A stretch of DNA of 64,000 bases from Lachnospiraceae bacterium A2 (GTDB taxonomy: Bacteria > Bacillota > Clostridia > Lachnospirales > Lachnospiraceae), in assembly GCA_000403315.2 (NCBI GenBank), contig KE159641.1, positions 64,501 to 128,500 on the forward strand. The letters run 5' to 3'. The translations under genes and the position numbers were made by a program. Below the pieces are notes generated by a model. It was given only the letters and a program-made list of their open reading frames with translations, ran no database searches and was not told the DNA's origin. Positions 52,193 to 60,086 of this stretch are shown here, piece after piece. Numbering within the stretch: the stretch's first letter is position 1; the number at the start of each line of letters is the position of its first letter.

Positions 52193-53629
52193 TTATATCC
52201 TATCTTTATTAATTCCTACGATAATCTTGGAATCCCCGCCTGCTTTGGTGATTTCTGCAGGGTCAACCCCACGCTCCCTTGCAAGGATTTCAATGGTCCT
52301 TGGGGAACAGAACCCAGACTGGCAGCGGCCCATCCCAGCCCTGGTACGGCGTTTTACGCCATCCAAGGATTTTGCCCCAAGCGGGCGTTTGATGGCGTCA
52401 ATAATTTCACCTTCTGTAATCATTTCACACCTGCAAATAATGTTGCCGTAAGCCGGGTCTTTCTTAATTAACTCTGCACGTTCCTCGTTGCTCAATGTCT
52501 TGGGGTCTAAAATGCCTTTCCGTGTACCTACGAAATTTGGGTTCTCCTCTGCATTTGTAAGGTCTTTTACAATTTCAGCCACCATTTTCCCGATTGCCGG
52601 CGCGCTGCTAAGGCCCGGGGATTCAATCCCTGCGCAGTCAATAAAGCCTTTTGCATCTTCCAGCTCGCCGATATAAAATTCATGGCCGTCCTCATGGGCG
52701 CGCAGCCCTGCGAATGAGGTAATGACTTGGCGGATGGGCAGGCCTTTTACGGTAGTCCCGGCCTTATTAATCAGTTCGTCTATGCCTTCCTGCGTGGTGT
52801 TGGTCCCTTCTTTATTTTCAATGTCAATTGCAGTAGGCCCGATCAGGGTATTGCCATGGACAGTAGGGGTTACCAGCACGCCTTTCCCAAATTTGCTGGG
52901 AAGCTGGAAAATCGTATGTGTCACAAACCCTTCGGTAGAACGGTCCAACAGGCAGTAATCCCCGCGCCTTGGGGTAATGTGCAGCTTCTTCCCACTCACC
53001 ATGTTATGGAACTTGTCTGCATAGACGCCTGCAGCATTTACCACATATTTTGTTTCAATGTCCCCTTGGCTGGTTTTTATAACCCAGCTTCCGTCTTTTT
53101 TCTCCAGCCCGGTTACTTCTGTATCAAATTTAAATTCCACGCCGTTGGTTGCTGCATTTTCTGCAAATGCAATGTTCATGCCGAAGGGGCAAACAATCCC
53201 GCCCGTAGGCGCATACAATGCTGCCACTGCTTCGTCTGAAATATTAGGTTCTAATGCCACAAGTTCTTCCCTGTCAATAATCCGCAGGTCTTTTACCCCG
53301 TTTTTTACCCCCCTGTCATACAAATCCTGCAAGTTGGGTTTTTCTTCTTCATGAAGGCATACTACTAAAGAGCCGTTGTTCTTATAATGGAAATCCAGTT
53401 CTTTTGAAAGGCCTTCCATCATCTGGCTGCCTTCCACATTTAACTTTGCCATAAGGGAACCTGCCTCTGCATCAAACCCGGCATGTACAATTGCGCTGTT
53501 CGCCTTGGATGTCCCACAGCATACATCTTCTTCCTTCTCCACTACGCAGACGTTCAGCTTGTATCTGGAGAGTTCCCGTGCGGAAGCACTTCCTGATACG
53601 CCTGCACCGATAATTACTACATCATACAT
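52193..53629 (-). CDS. glpA: GlpA-like glycerol-3-phosphate dehydrogenase
   Basis: The 478-residue FAD protein (DVVIIGAGVSGSASARELSRY at the N-terminus) has a DAO-fold catalytic domain with FAGLRAHEDGHEFYIGE and a C-terminal BFD-like [2Fe-2S] domain (IICRCEMITEGEI ... GMGRCQSGFC). It should oxidise glycerol 3-phosphate to DHAP. The ATG at 53629, 8 bases after AAAGG, is preferred to the GTG at 53638. It follows a leader with a terminator, so it is probably controlled separately from glpK-glpF. Confidence 0.9.
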   Translation of the reverse strand: MYDVVIIGAGVSGSASARELSRYKLNVCVVEKEEDVCCGTSKANSAIVHAGFDAEAGSLMAKLNVEGSQMMEGLSKELDFHYKNNGSLVVCLHEEEKPNLQDLYDRGVKNGVKDLRIIDREELVALEPNISDEAVAALYAPTGGIVCPFGMNIAFAENAATNGVEFKFDTEVTGLEKKDGSWVIKTSQGDIETKYVVNAAGVYADKFHNMVSGKKLHITPRRGDYCLLDRSTEGFVTHTIFQLPSKFGKGVLVTPTVHGNTLIGPTAIDIENKEGTNTTQEGIDELINKAGTTVKGLPIRQVITSFAGLRAHEDGHEFYIGELEDAKGFIDCAGIESPGLSSAPAIGKMVAEIVKDLTNAEENPNFVGTRKGILDPKTLSNEERAELIKKDPAYGNIICRCEMITEGEIIDAIKRPLGAKSLDGVKRRTRAGMGRCQSGFCSPRTIEILARERGVDPAEITKAGGDSKIIVGINKDRI

Positions 53630-53670
53630 ATTGTTCACCTTTCCTTTTCCTTCATATTTTTATATTAGAA

Positions 53671-53728
53671 AAGCAACAATCACACTCCCCTTATGGGGGA
53701 ATGTAATCATTGCTTCTCTCTGTTCTCC
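53671..53728 (-). promoter_or_regulatory. glpA leader: antiterminator motif and terminator
   Basis: Minus strand GGAGAACAGAGAG (53728-53716) overlaps the 5' side of a long stem, AGCAATGATTACATTCCCCC / GGGGAGTGTGATTGTTGCTT, then TTC. A possible promoter TTGTAA-N17-TAGATT lies upstream. The same motif and arrangement occur before glpP, suggesting GlpP antitermination. Confidence 0.6.
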
Positions 53729-53873
53729 GCAATGCCATATTTAAAATCTACGCTTTTAAAATAGCATTTACAACATCCGAATCTGCTTCATGTTACCTCA
53801 TAAAAAATCTGTACACCAATGCAAAACCACCTCTGGTTTCCTATACTCAGAGAACCTTACATTTAATGACTTT

Positions 53874-54626
53874 CTATAGAATCAACATTGCTACAGCTTT
53901 TGGATCCAAAGCTACTACAGCCTCCCATGGAATGATATCATATAGACCAACCGCAAGTAACGCTCCAATAATTGGTCCACATAGCGTAACAATACCATAT
54001 CCCCAATTAGAACTTCCTTTGCCGCTAATTGGAAGGACTGCATGTGCTAAACGGGGGCCAAGGTCACGGGCTGGGTTCATTGCATACCCGGTCAGCCCGC
54101 CTAAGGACATACCGCAGGATACGATAATCCCGAATACTAACAAATTCCCTACACCAGCAGGAGCCGCTCCTGGAATCCCTTTGATTGCAAATACAAGTAC
54201 AAAAGTCGCTACAACTTCTGCAAAAATGTTAAGAGGCATATTTGGGATGGACGGACCGCAGGAGAATACCCCTAATTTGGTTCCCGGGTCGTCTGTTGCG
54301 TCAAACTGGTCTTTAAACGCAATCCAAACAATAACTGCCCCTACAAATGCGCCTGCAAACTGCGCGATGATATAACCTGGCACCAAACTCCAATATAAGT
54401 GCCCAGATGCTGCCAATGCCAAGGTCAGCGCTGGGTTAAAGTGTGCGCCGGATGCAGCGCCAAAAATGAATGCCGGCAGCATAACTGCAAGACCCCAGGC
54501 AATGGTAATCTGGATGGAGCCTGCGCCCTTCATCCCGGATTTGTTCAAGGTTACGTTTGCAACCACGCCATCACCTAAGATAATCAACATCATTGTTCCT
54601 ACAAATTCTGCTATATATGGTAACAT
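53874..54626 (-). CDS. glpF: glycerol facilitator (aquaglyceroporin)
   Basis: The 250-residue channel has six membrane helices and two NPA-type motifs, HFNPALTLA and MNPARDLGPR; the Asp after the second motif is typical of glycerol-conducting members. It admits glycerol for glpK, 39 bases upstream. The ATG at 54626 follows AAAGGGG. Confidence 0.95.
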   Translation of the reverse strand: MLPYIAEFVGTMMLIILGDGVVANVTLNKSGMKGAGSIQITIAWGLAVMLPAFIFGAASGAHFNPALTLALAASGHLYWSLVPGYIIAQFAGAFVGAVIVWIAFKDQFDATDDPGTKLGVFSCGPSIPNMPLNIFAEVVATFVLVFAIKGIPGAAPAGVGNLLVFGIIVSCGMSLGGLTGYAMNPARDLGPRLAHAVLPISGKGSSNWGYGIVTLCGPIIGALLAVGLYDIIPWEAVVALDPKAVAMLIL

Positions 54627-54665
54627 TTCGTGTTCCCCTTTCTGCCTTCAATCTGCGTTCGCCTT

Positions 54666-56162
54666 CTAGTCTTCTTTCGCCCAGCCATAAGAGTATTTCA
54701 CAGCCTTATTCCAGCCTTCTACTTTCTCTTTTCTCTCCTCTGCAGAAATCTGCGGCTTAAATGTCTGGTCAATTGCCCAGTTCTTAATTACATCTTCTTT
54801 GCTTGCCCAATACCCAACTGCAAGGCCTGCCAGGTAAGCTGCACCCATAGCGGTTGTTTCTACACAGCAGGGACGGTTTACCGGGGCATCAATAATATCA
54901 GCCTGTGTCTGCATCAGGAAGTCGTTCGCGCTTGCGCCGCCGTCTACCTTCAACGCGCTCAGTTCAATGCCGGAATCTGCCCTCATAGCTGCCAAAACAT
55001 CATTTACCTGATATGCCAGGGATTCTAAGGTTGCACGGATAATGTGGTATTTGTTCACGCCGCGGGTAATCCCTACGATAGTCCCCCTTGCATACTGATC
55101 CCAATGGGGAGCGCCAAGACCTGTAAACGCAGGCACTACATAGCATCCATTGGTATCTTTTACCTTCTTTGCCATGTACTCTGAATCCGGGGCACTGTCA
55201 ATAATCCTCATTTCGTCCCGGAGCCACTGGATTGCAGCGCCGGCTACGAAGATAGAGCCTTCCAATGCATAATTCACTTTCCCGTCAAGGCCCCATGCAA
55301 TGGTTGTTACCAGGCCGTTGTTAGAGAAAATCGGTTTCTCGCCTGTGTTCATCAGCAAGAAGCATCCTGTCCCATATGTATTCTTTGCTTCCCCTGCGGT
55401 GAAACAGGTCTGCCCGAACAATGCTGCCTGCTGGTCCCCTGCTGCCCCGCTGACTGGAATCGGGCCGCCGAAGAAGGACGGGTCTGCAGTTCCGTATACG
55501 CAGCTGGACGGCTTTGCTTCCGGGAGCATGCTTGCCGGGATGTCCAGTTCTTTCAGGATATCCTCATCCCATTTCAGTTCCGTGATATTGAACAGCATGG
55601 TACGTGCAGCATTGGAGTAATCTGTCACATGGGCTGCGCCCTTTGTCAGCTTCCAGATTAACCATGTTTCCACGGTACCAAAGAGAAGGTCGCCCTTTTC
55701 CGCCCGTTCCCGGACGCCTTCTACATTGTCAAGGATCCATTTCAGCTTTGTGCCGGAGAAATATGCGTCAATTACTAACCCTGTTTTGTCACGGAAGGTA
55801 TCTGCTAACCCTTTCTCTTTCAGGGAATCGCAATATTCGGAAGTCCTGCGGCACTGCCACACGATTGCATGATACACTGGCTCGCCTGTATTCTTATCCC
55901 ATACGATAGTGGTTTCACGTTGGTTTGTAATGCCGATTGCAGCGATGTCGTCCGCAGTAGCACCAATCTTCTGCATTGCTTCTACGGCAACGCCAAGCTG
56001 TGTGGACCAAATCTCGTTCGCATCATGCTCTACCCAGCCGGGCTTCGGGAAATACTGCGTAAATTCCTTCTGGGCTACACTGCACATTTCACCTTTCTCA
56101 TTGAAAAGAATACATCTGTTGCTTGTTGTGCCGGCGTCCAGCGCCATAACATATTTTGCCAT
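54666..56162 (-). CDS. glpK: glycerol kinase
   Basis: The 498-residue FGGY kinase phosphorylates glycerol to glycerol 3-phosphate. ALDAGTTSNRCILF is the N-terminal phosphate loop; GITNQRETTIVWDKNTG, and the signatures YALEGSIFVAGAAIQWLRD and LKVDGGASANDFLMQ are all conserved. The ATG at 56162 follows GGAGGAGG. It is the first gene of glpK-glpF. Confidence 0.97.
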   Translation of the reverse strand: MAKYVMALDAGTTSNRCILFNEKGEMCSVAQKEFTQYFPKPGWVEHDANEIWSTQLGVAVEAMQKIGATADDIAAIGITNQRETTIVWDKNTGEPVYHAIVWQCRRTSEYCDSLKEKGLADTFRDKTGLVIDAYFSGTKLKWILDNVEGVRERAEKGDLLFGTVETWLIWKLTKGAAHVTDYSNAARTMLFNITELKWDEDILKELDIPASMLPEAKPSSCVYGTADPSFFGGPIPVSGAAGDQQAALFGQTCFTAGEAKNTYGTGCFLLMNTGEKPIFSNNGLVTTIAWGLDGKVNYALEGSIFVAGAAIQWLRDEMRIIDSAPDSEYMAKKVKDTNGCYVVPAFTGLGAPHWDQYARGTIVGITRGVNKYHIIRATLESLAYQVNDVLAAMRADSGIELSALKVDGGASANDFLMQTQADIIDAPVNRPCCVETTAMGAAYLAGLAVGYWASKEDVIKNWAIDQTFKPQISAEERKEKVEGWNKAVKYSYGWAKED

Positions 56163-56199
56163 TTGTAAAAACCTCCTCCGATTTGACTTTGATAAAACT

Positions 56200-56228
56200 A
56201 TTATAGCTTTTTCCACGCTTTTTGTCAT
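56200..56228 (-). promoter_or_regulatory. predicted sigma-A promoter of glpK
   Basis: Minus strand -35 ATGACA (56228-56223), 17-base spacer, -10 TATAAT (56205-56200). TGTCTAATGACA, a partial palindrome overlapping the -35, could be an operator for the adjacent TetR-type regulator. The leader is too short for a terminator. Confidence 0.65.
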
Positions 56229-56308
56229 TAGACACATGTAATTATTTGTACAATTTATTCATTTTTCTCCCATACAAGGACGTCTTATCGTTATTTTTGC
56301 CAGGGATT

Positions 56309-56863
56309 CTATGCAGTCATGGTAGATTTCGTTGTAGGAAGTACTAAAATATTGCCGGTTGGGTGCTGCAGCATTGCACGGATATTTTCCATTGCCGCCA
56401 GCACTTCTTCCTCCTCCGGCCCTTTCTTCATAGCCACGCAGTCCAGCATAAAATGGCATGCCGACTTGACAATGAAATTTTCCACAAGGCGGTTCCCATC
56501 CTTCCCTGCCCAAAACCGTTGGCGGAGCTGTCCGTCCACAACCGGGACCAGCCGTTCCATCAGCCGTTCCCTGCTGATATTTTCCTGTACCTTCCGGTAA
56601 AAAAAGCGGTTTTCCTTAATGATCCGCACTACCTTGCGGATCCAGTCCTCAAACGCCTCGTCTTCATCGTAGGCAACCTGCTTCACAAAATCTTCATGGA
56701 ATATCCACTCAATCACCCCGTAAATATCTTGAAAATGGTAATAAAAGCTTTGCCGTTTCATGTCCTTGCAGTCCATAATGTCCTGGACCGTGATTTTCCG
56801 CAGGGGCTTCACATGGAGCATTTCCTGCAGCCCGTCTGCAATCTTCCTCTTTGTATTTCCCAT
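56309..56863 (-). CDS. TetR-family regulator
   Basis: The 184-residue regulator has an N-terminal helix-turn-helix (KITVQDIMDCKDMKRQSFYYHFQDIYGVI) and an all-helical C-domain. The pattern is that of the short TetR members near dihydroxyacetone/glycerol genes. It lies between glpP, with a gap of 11 bases, and the divergence-free glpK promoter, so local control of glycerol genes is likely. The ATG at 56863 follows AAGGAGG. Confidence 0.82.
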   Translation of the reverse strand: MGNTKRKIADGLQEMLHVKPLRKITVQDIMDCKDMKRQSFYYHFQDIYGVIEWIFHEDFVKQVAYDEDEAFEDWIRKVVRIIKENRFFYRKVQENISRERLMERLVPVVDGQLRQRFWAGKDGNRLVENFIVKSACHFMLDCVAMKKGPEEEEVLAAMENIRAMLQHPTGNILVLPTTKSTMTA

Positions 56864-56874
56864 CTCTCTCCTCC

Positions 56875-57441
56875 TTACATAAACCATATATCCTGATTGG
56901 TGGTTGAAACTGAAATTGCCCCGGCGTTGAGCGCATCAATTACGTCTTCCCTGTCATTGATAAGCCCCCCTGCAATTACGGCCCCAGAACTGAGCCCGCT
57001 GATTTTCCTGATAATCTTTGGCATGACACCCGGCAGGATTTCAATAAAATCTGCTTTAATCTGCTTTTTCTGCTTTTCAATGCTCCGGTAAGCCCTGGAG
57101 TCCAACACGAATATCCGGTAAACCGTATATAAGGACAGCTCTTTCGCACGATTAATCATATTCAGCCTTGTAGAAATAATTCCATCTGCCCTTGTGTTTT
57201 TCTTAATGTAATCCACTGCTATTTCATGGCTGCTTAAGCCTTCTATTAAATCAATATGCACCAGGGCTATCTTGTCCGCTTTCTTTACCCGCTCCACAAT
57301 CCCGCCGATATTGCACATATTCCCAAACAGCACGAATACTATTTTTACCTCCGATTCCAGGCATTGCCCAATCCCTTCCATATCCTTTACCGCTGCAATT
57401 ACTGGGCAATCCGCCATTGCATCATAAAATTTCTGTTCCAT
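56875..57441 (-). CDS. glpP: glycerol-3-phosphate-responsive antiterminator GlpP
   Basis: The 188-residue protein has the TIM-barrel GlpP pattern: NIGGIVERVKKADKIALVHIDLIEGL, ADGIISTRLNMINRAKELSL, and EILPGVMPKII...VIAGGLINDREDV. In Bacillus it binds leader mRNA in the presence of glycerol 3-phosphate and lets transcription pass a terminator. Two terminator-bearing leaders in this locus share a motif it might bind. The start at 57441 has GGGAGG only 3 bases upstream. Confidence 0.92.
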   Translation of the reverse strand: MEQKFYDAMADCPVIAAVKDMEGIGQCLESEVKIVFVLFGNMCNIGGIVERVKKADKIALVHIDLIEGLSSHEIAVDYIKKNTRADGIISTRLNMINRAKELSLYTVYRIFVLDSRAYRSIEKQKKQIKADFIEILPGVMPKIIRKISGLSSGAVIAGGLINDREDVIDALNAGAISVSTTNQDIWFM

Positions 57442-57499
57442 AAGCCTCCCACACCAATTTTCTTAGTTCACGTTTCTTTTTTTCGGATTCCACCTCCTT

Positions 57500-57567
57500 A
57501 AAAAAGAAAAAAAGAGTAAAGTTAATAAGCAACATTTCTGCTGTCATAACCTTACTCTCCATTCTCC
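57500..57567 (-). promoter_or_regulatory. glpP leader: antiterminator motif and terminator
   Basis: Minus strand GGAGAATGGAGAG (57567-57555) overlaps the 5' stem AGAGTAAGGTTA, which pairs with TAACTTTACTCT, followed by TTTTTTTCTTTTTT. A TAGGCCT...AGGCCTA repeat lies just upstream. The motif is near-identical to the one before glpA. Confidence 0.65.
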
Positions 57568-57717
57568 TAGGCCTTGTTTACTTTTCTCTGTAGGCCTATG
57601 TTAGCACTTTTCCTAATAAATTACAAGCGGACTTTAGAAAAAAATAAAATTATAGGCAAAACTATTAAATTTTATCTTTCCATTTTGGTAATTTTGTATA
57701 GTCCTATTTTCCTATCC

Positions 57718-57749
57718 TGATTGAGGTGTCCAAAGGGTGCGCCGCAGGG
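57718..57749. repeat. dispersed repeat family D end, copy 4
   Basis: TGATTGAGGTGTCCAAAGGG followed by TGCGCCGC matches the end of copies at 14170, 41194 and 43914. No inverted partner is visible nearby. Confidence 0.5.
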
Positions 57750-57818
57750 TTTTTCTCATACATCTTAAGGCAAATGTCAAAATCCTGCCCTTTTTTTGAC
57801 AATTCTTAATTTTTGCCC

Positions 57819-57847
57819 TTGCAACAGACAGGGATAGAAGATATAAT
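57819..57847 (+). promoter_or_regulatory. predicted sigma-A promoter before the 86-residue gene
   Basis: -35 TTGCAA, 17-base spacer, -10 TATAAT. The transcript would start near 57854, about 145 bases before the start codon. Confidence 0.7.
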
Positions 57848-57853
57848 ACAGTC

Positions 57854-57954
57854 ACAGTCAGACGCGGCATGTGGCATTGCCGCAGATGCAACTTAATTTT
57901 GCCCACTCTCTTTTAGACCAGAGTTCTGCTTCGGCGGGGCTTCTGGTCTTTTCC
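57854..57954 (+). ncRNA. structured leader or small RNA ending in a terminator
   Basis: GCGGCA..TGCCGC forms a first hairpin (about 57865-57884). Then AGACCAGAGTTCTGC (57915-57929) pairs with GCGGGGCTTCTGGTCT (57934-57949) around a TTCG loop, about 15 pairs with G-U pairs and one bulge, followed by TTTCC. It reads either as an attenuator for the 57999 gene or as an independent ~100-base RNA. I do not recognise it as a known riboswitch. Confidence 0.55.
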
Positions 57955-57998
57955 ATGTAGGGCTGTTCACTAACTAGGAAGGAAAGGAACTCAATCGT

Positions 57999-58259
57999 AT
58001 GCGTATTTGGTTTAAGATATGGAAAAGCAACCGGCTCATCAAAGATACTGTCATTACGGATGAAAGCGAGGATACAAGGACACATAAGATTTTCCGGGCA
58101 TTGGAGGAAGTTTGCTATGAATTTGACTTAAGCAAGCCGATTTGGCTGGATGCTACGGTGGAGGAATTTAAAAAGCATGGGAAGGCGCGGTTTTCCCAGG
58201 ATAACTTTGTGGAGGGGATTGGCTTTGACTTTCTGGAAATCCATGTGATTGAGGAGTGA
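57999..58259 (+). CDS. unrecognised small protein (86 residues)
   Basis: A small soluble protein, MRIWFKIWKSNRLIKDTVITDESE at the start, then FRALEEVCYEFDLSKPIWLDATVEEFKKHGKARFSQDNF and FDFLEIHVIEE. I recognise no domain, but its charged and aromatic content and clean ribosome binding site (AAGGAAAGGA) suggest a real gene. It is preceded by a terminator-bearing leader and followed by a strong terminator. Confidence 0.7.
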   Translation: MRIWFKIWKSNRLIKDTVITDESEDTRTHKIFRALEEVCYEFDLSKPIWLDATVEEFKKHGKARFSQDNFVEGIGFDFLEIHVIEE

Positions 58260-58295
58260 TGGAACCAGCCCACCCCACTGCTTGATTGCCTTGCC

Positions 58296-58353
58296 AAAAT
58301 GCCGAAAGCCCGCCAAGACAAAAGTTTCAGCCTTTACGGGCTTTTGGCATTTT
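58296..58353 (+). terminator. intrinsic terminator after the 86-residue gene
   Basis: AAAATGCCGAAAGCCCG / CGGGCTTTTGGCATTTT, about 16 pairs with one mismatch, followed by GATAAAAT. The T run is part of the stem. Confidence 0.7.
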
Positions 58354-58473
58354 GATAAAATTCATTATGGCAGCCCACAGGACTTACACATAATCTGACA
58401 CTCTCCTAGCGCATGTTTTAAAGCTGGATATCTCTTGCTTGTTTAACAGTACTATCTTATGCCTGATGCTTCG

Positions 58474-59466
58474 TTACCATTTTATCAGGTTTTCCATATT
58501 TTTTCTATTCTGTAAAGTATTTTCATGCCATTTCCAGCTATAACTATCTGAACCATCCAAATTTCTATATTCTATTTTTATTTTTTTCTTACCAACAAGT
58601 TTATTTAAAAGGCTGTTAAACTCGGATTCCATTACCTGTTTATCATTCCAATAGTAATTACCATTCCAATTATAAGAACCTGAGCCATGATTATATCCTT
58701 TGTTTGTTCTTGCCGCTTCATAAGCTTTTCCCTTTTTGGGAATTTTAACATAACCTGTTATTTTACTTCCATATTTTTGCCCATAAACCACTTCCACAAT
58801 TCCTTTGGAAGGATAATACGCCTCAATCCATTCCCCCCTATCGGCTTCTGTCACTTTCCCGTTCAAATAATAAAAAACTGCTTTATGGCCTTCTGCACAT
58901 GACGTTCCATCACAATGAAGGAATAACTCTGGCGTTCCATCTAAATTTACGTCTGCAAGCGCAAACTCCAAGTTTTCTTTTTTATAATAACCTCCTTGAT
59001 ATGAACTGTTTGACCACTTAATAGAATCTTTCTCCAAATAACTTTTGTAAGCCTGAACTGCCTCTTTGGCTTTCTTGCTTAATGTTACTTTAACCTTACA
59101 GCTTGCCTTCTTCCCGCTTACGTTTGCTGTGATTTTCGCCGTCCCAACGGAAATGCCTGTCACTTTCCCATTCTTCACAGTTGCAACCTTTTTATTGCTG
59201 CTCTTCCAAATTATTTTCTGTTTCTTTACATGTGTAAGAGTTGCAGATAATTTCTTACTGTTCCCAACTGTTAATGTTAAGTTCTTTTTATTTAATGTTA
59301 CCTTTTTAACCTTTGTAGACCCCTTTTTCTGTTCCCCGCTACCAGAAAAAACCATAGATGTTCGGTCTGCTGCCTGAACTTTCTGGGCAGCCGCGGAATT
59401 GACTGCTGACAAGAATAACAAGCCTACCAATGCAATGGAAGCCATCTGTTTTACATAATATTTCAT
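58474..59466 (-). CDS. secreted Ig-like (Big2-type) domain protein
   Basis: The 330-residue protein has a signal peptide (YYVKQMASIALVGLLFLSAVNSAAA), a bacterial Ig-like domain (~45-122: LTLTVGNSKKLSATLTHVKKQKIIWKSSNKKVATVKNGKVTG), and a ~200-residue C-terminal region with LADVNLDGTPELFLHCDG, an EF-hand-like calcium loop pattern. It is likely extracellular; function unknown. Base composition is visibly richer in A+T than its neighbours, suggesting acquisition. The start at 59466 follows AAGGAG. Confidence 0.8.
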   Translation of the reverse strand: MKYYVKQMASIALVGLLFLSAVNSAAAQKVQAADRTSMVFSGSGEQKKGSTKVKKVTLNKKNLTLTVGNSKKLSATLTHVKKQKIIWKSSNKKVATVKNGKVTGISVGTAKITANVSGKKASCKVKVTLSKKAKEAVQAYKSYLEKDSIKWSNSSYQGGYYKKENLEFALADVNLDGTPELFLHCDGTSCAEGHKAVFYYLNGKVTEADRGEWIEAYYPSKGIVEVVYGQKYGSKITGYVKIPKKGKAYEAARTNKGYNHGSGSYNWNGNYYWNDKQVMESEFNSLLNKLVGKKKIKIEYRNLDGSDSYSWKWHENTLQNRKNMENLIKW

Positions 59467-59719
59467 ATTCCTTTTCTCCTTCTGTATGTACTTATCTTCT
59501 TTTTTCGATATTTTCTTCTTTTCTAGCGACACTGTATACCTCCCCCTTCTTGATTCCCTACAAAACCCTACTTCTGTATAATGGTATTTTACCCCCCGGT
59601 AAATTGTCAAGCTTTTTCACATTCCTCAAAGTACTCTATTTGTTATTCCATCCCTATGCATATCCTGAACCCTGCCCCCACTCCTACATGGCAGTATCAG
59701 AGCCTTTGGGAAATTAAGC

Positions 59720-59748
59720 TTTACACCTTTTCCGCCGTTTGGTATAAT
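59720..59748 (+). promoter_or_regulatory. predicted sigma-A promoter
   Basis: -35 TTTACA, 17-base spacer, -10 TATAAT. It would serve the small broken frame at 59805 or the Rpn-family gene. Confidence 0.55.
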
Positions 59749-59804
59749 ACAAATACCAAATTCAATGTATTCCATCAAATAGCACACAAAAAGCAGGTGA
59801 TGTA

Positions 59805-59938
59805 ATGACACTTGGCAAACAAAGCAAGCTGTTATCGTCACTCATATAAGTGTCCATAAACACCGTACTGCCATTGACCGGGCGCAGGAAATCAAATATT
59901 TATCAGATATGCTAAACATCCATGATACACTAGATTAG
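59805..59938 (+). pseudogene. possible small frameshifted gene
   Basis: An ATG at 59805 reads MTLGKQSK, then hits a stop at 59849. A shifted frame continues AVIVTHISVHKHRTAIDRA and QEIKYLSDMLNIHDTLD to a stop at 59938. Joined, they would make a ~45-residue protein. It is preceded by a good promoter. I do not recognise it. Confidence 0.35.
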
Positions 59939-60020
59939 TAAAACAAGGAAGCAAAAATTACATTAGAAAATTTTGGTATTGATTTTTCAGGCCTAAAATA
60001 TTAAGTATGAAACAAGCCAT

Positions 60021-60060
60021 AAGGTGTAAAGCCTATTCAATTACCAAGGCTTTACACCTT
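60021..60060 (+). terminator. intrinsic terminator before the Rpn-family gene
   Basis: AAGGTGTAAAGCCT / AGGCTTTACACCTT, a 14-bp perfect stem with a 12-base loop, followed by TTCAC. It sits only 27 bases before the next start codon, so it could attenuate that gene. Confidence 0.65.
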
Positions 60061-60086
60061 TTCACTACACAGCAAAGGAACTTATT

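Noticed and set aside
53671..53715. Reading the glpA leader stem as another MITE
   Set aside because: It lacks the GGGGCTG...CAGCCCC ends and fits better as a terminator with an overlapping motif shared with glpP.
57460..57503. Leader peptide starting GTG just before glpP
   Set aside because: The GTG overlaps the AAGGAGG itself, so there is no usable spacing for translation.
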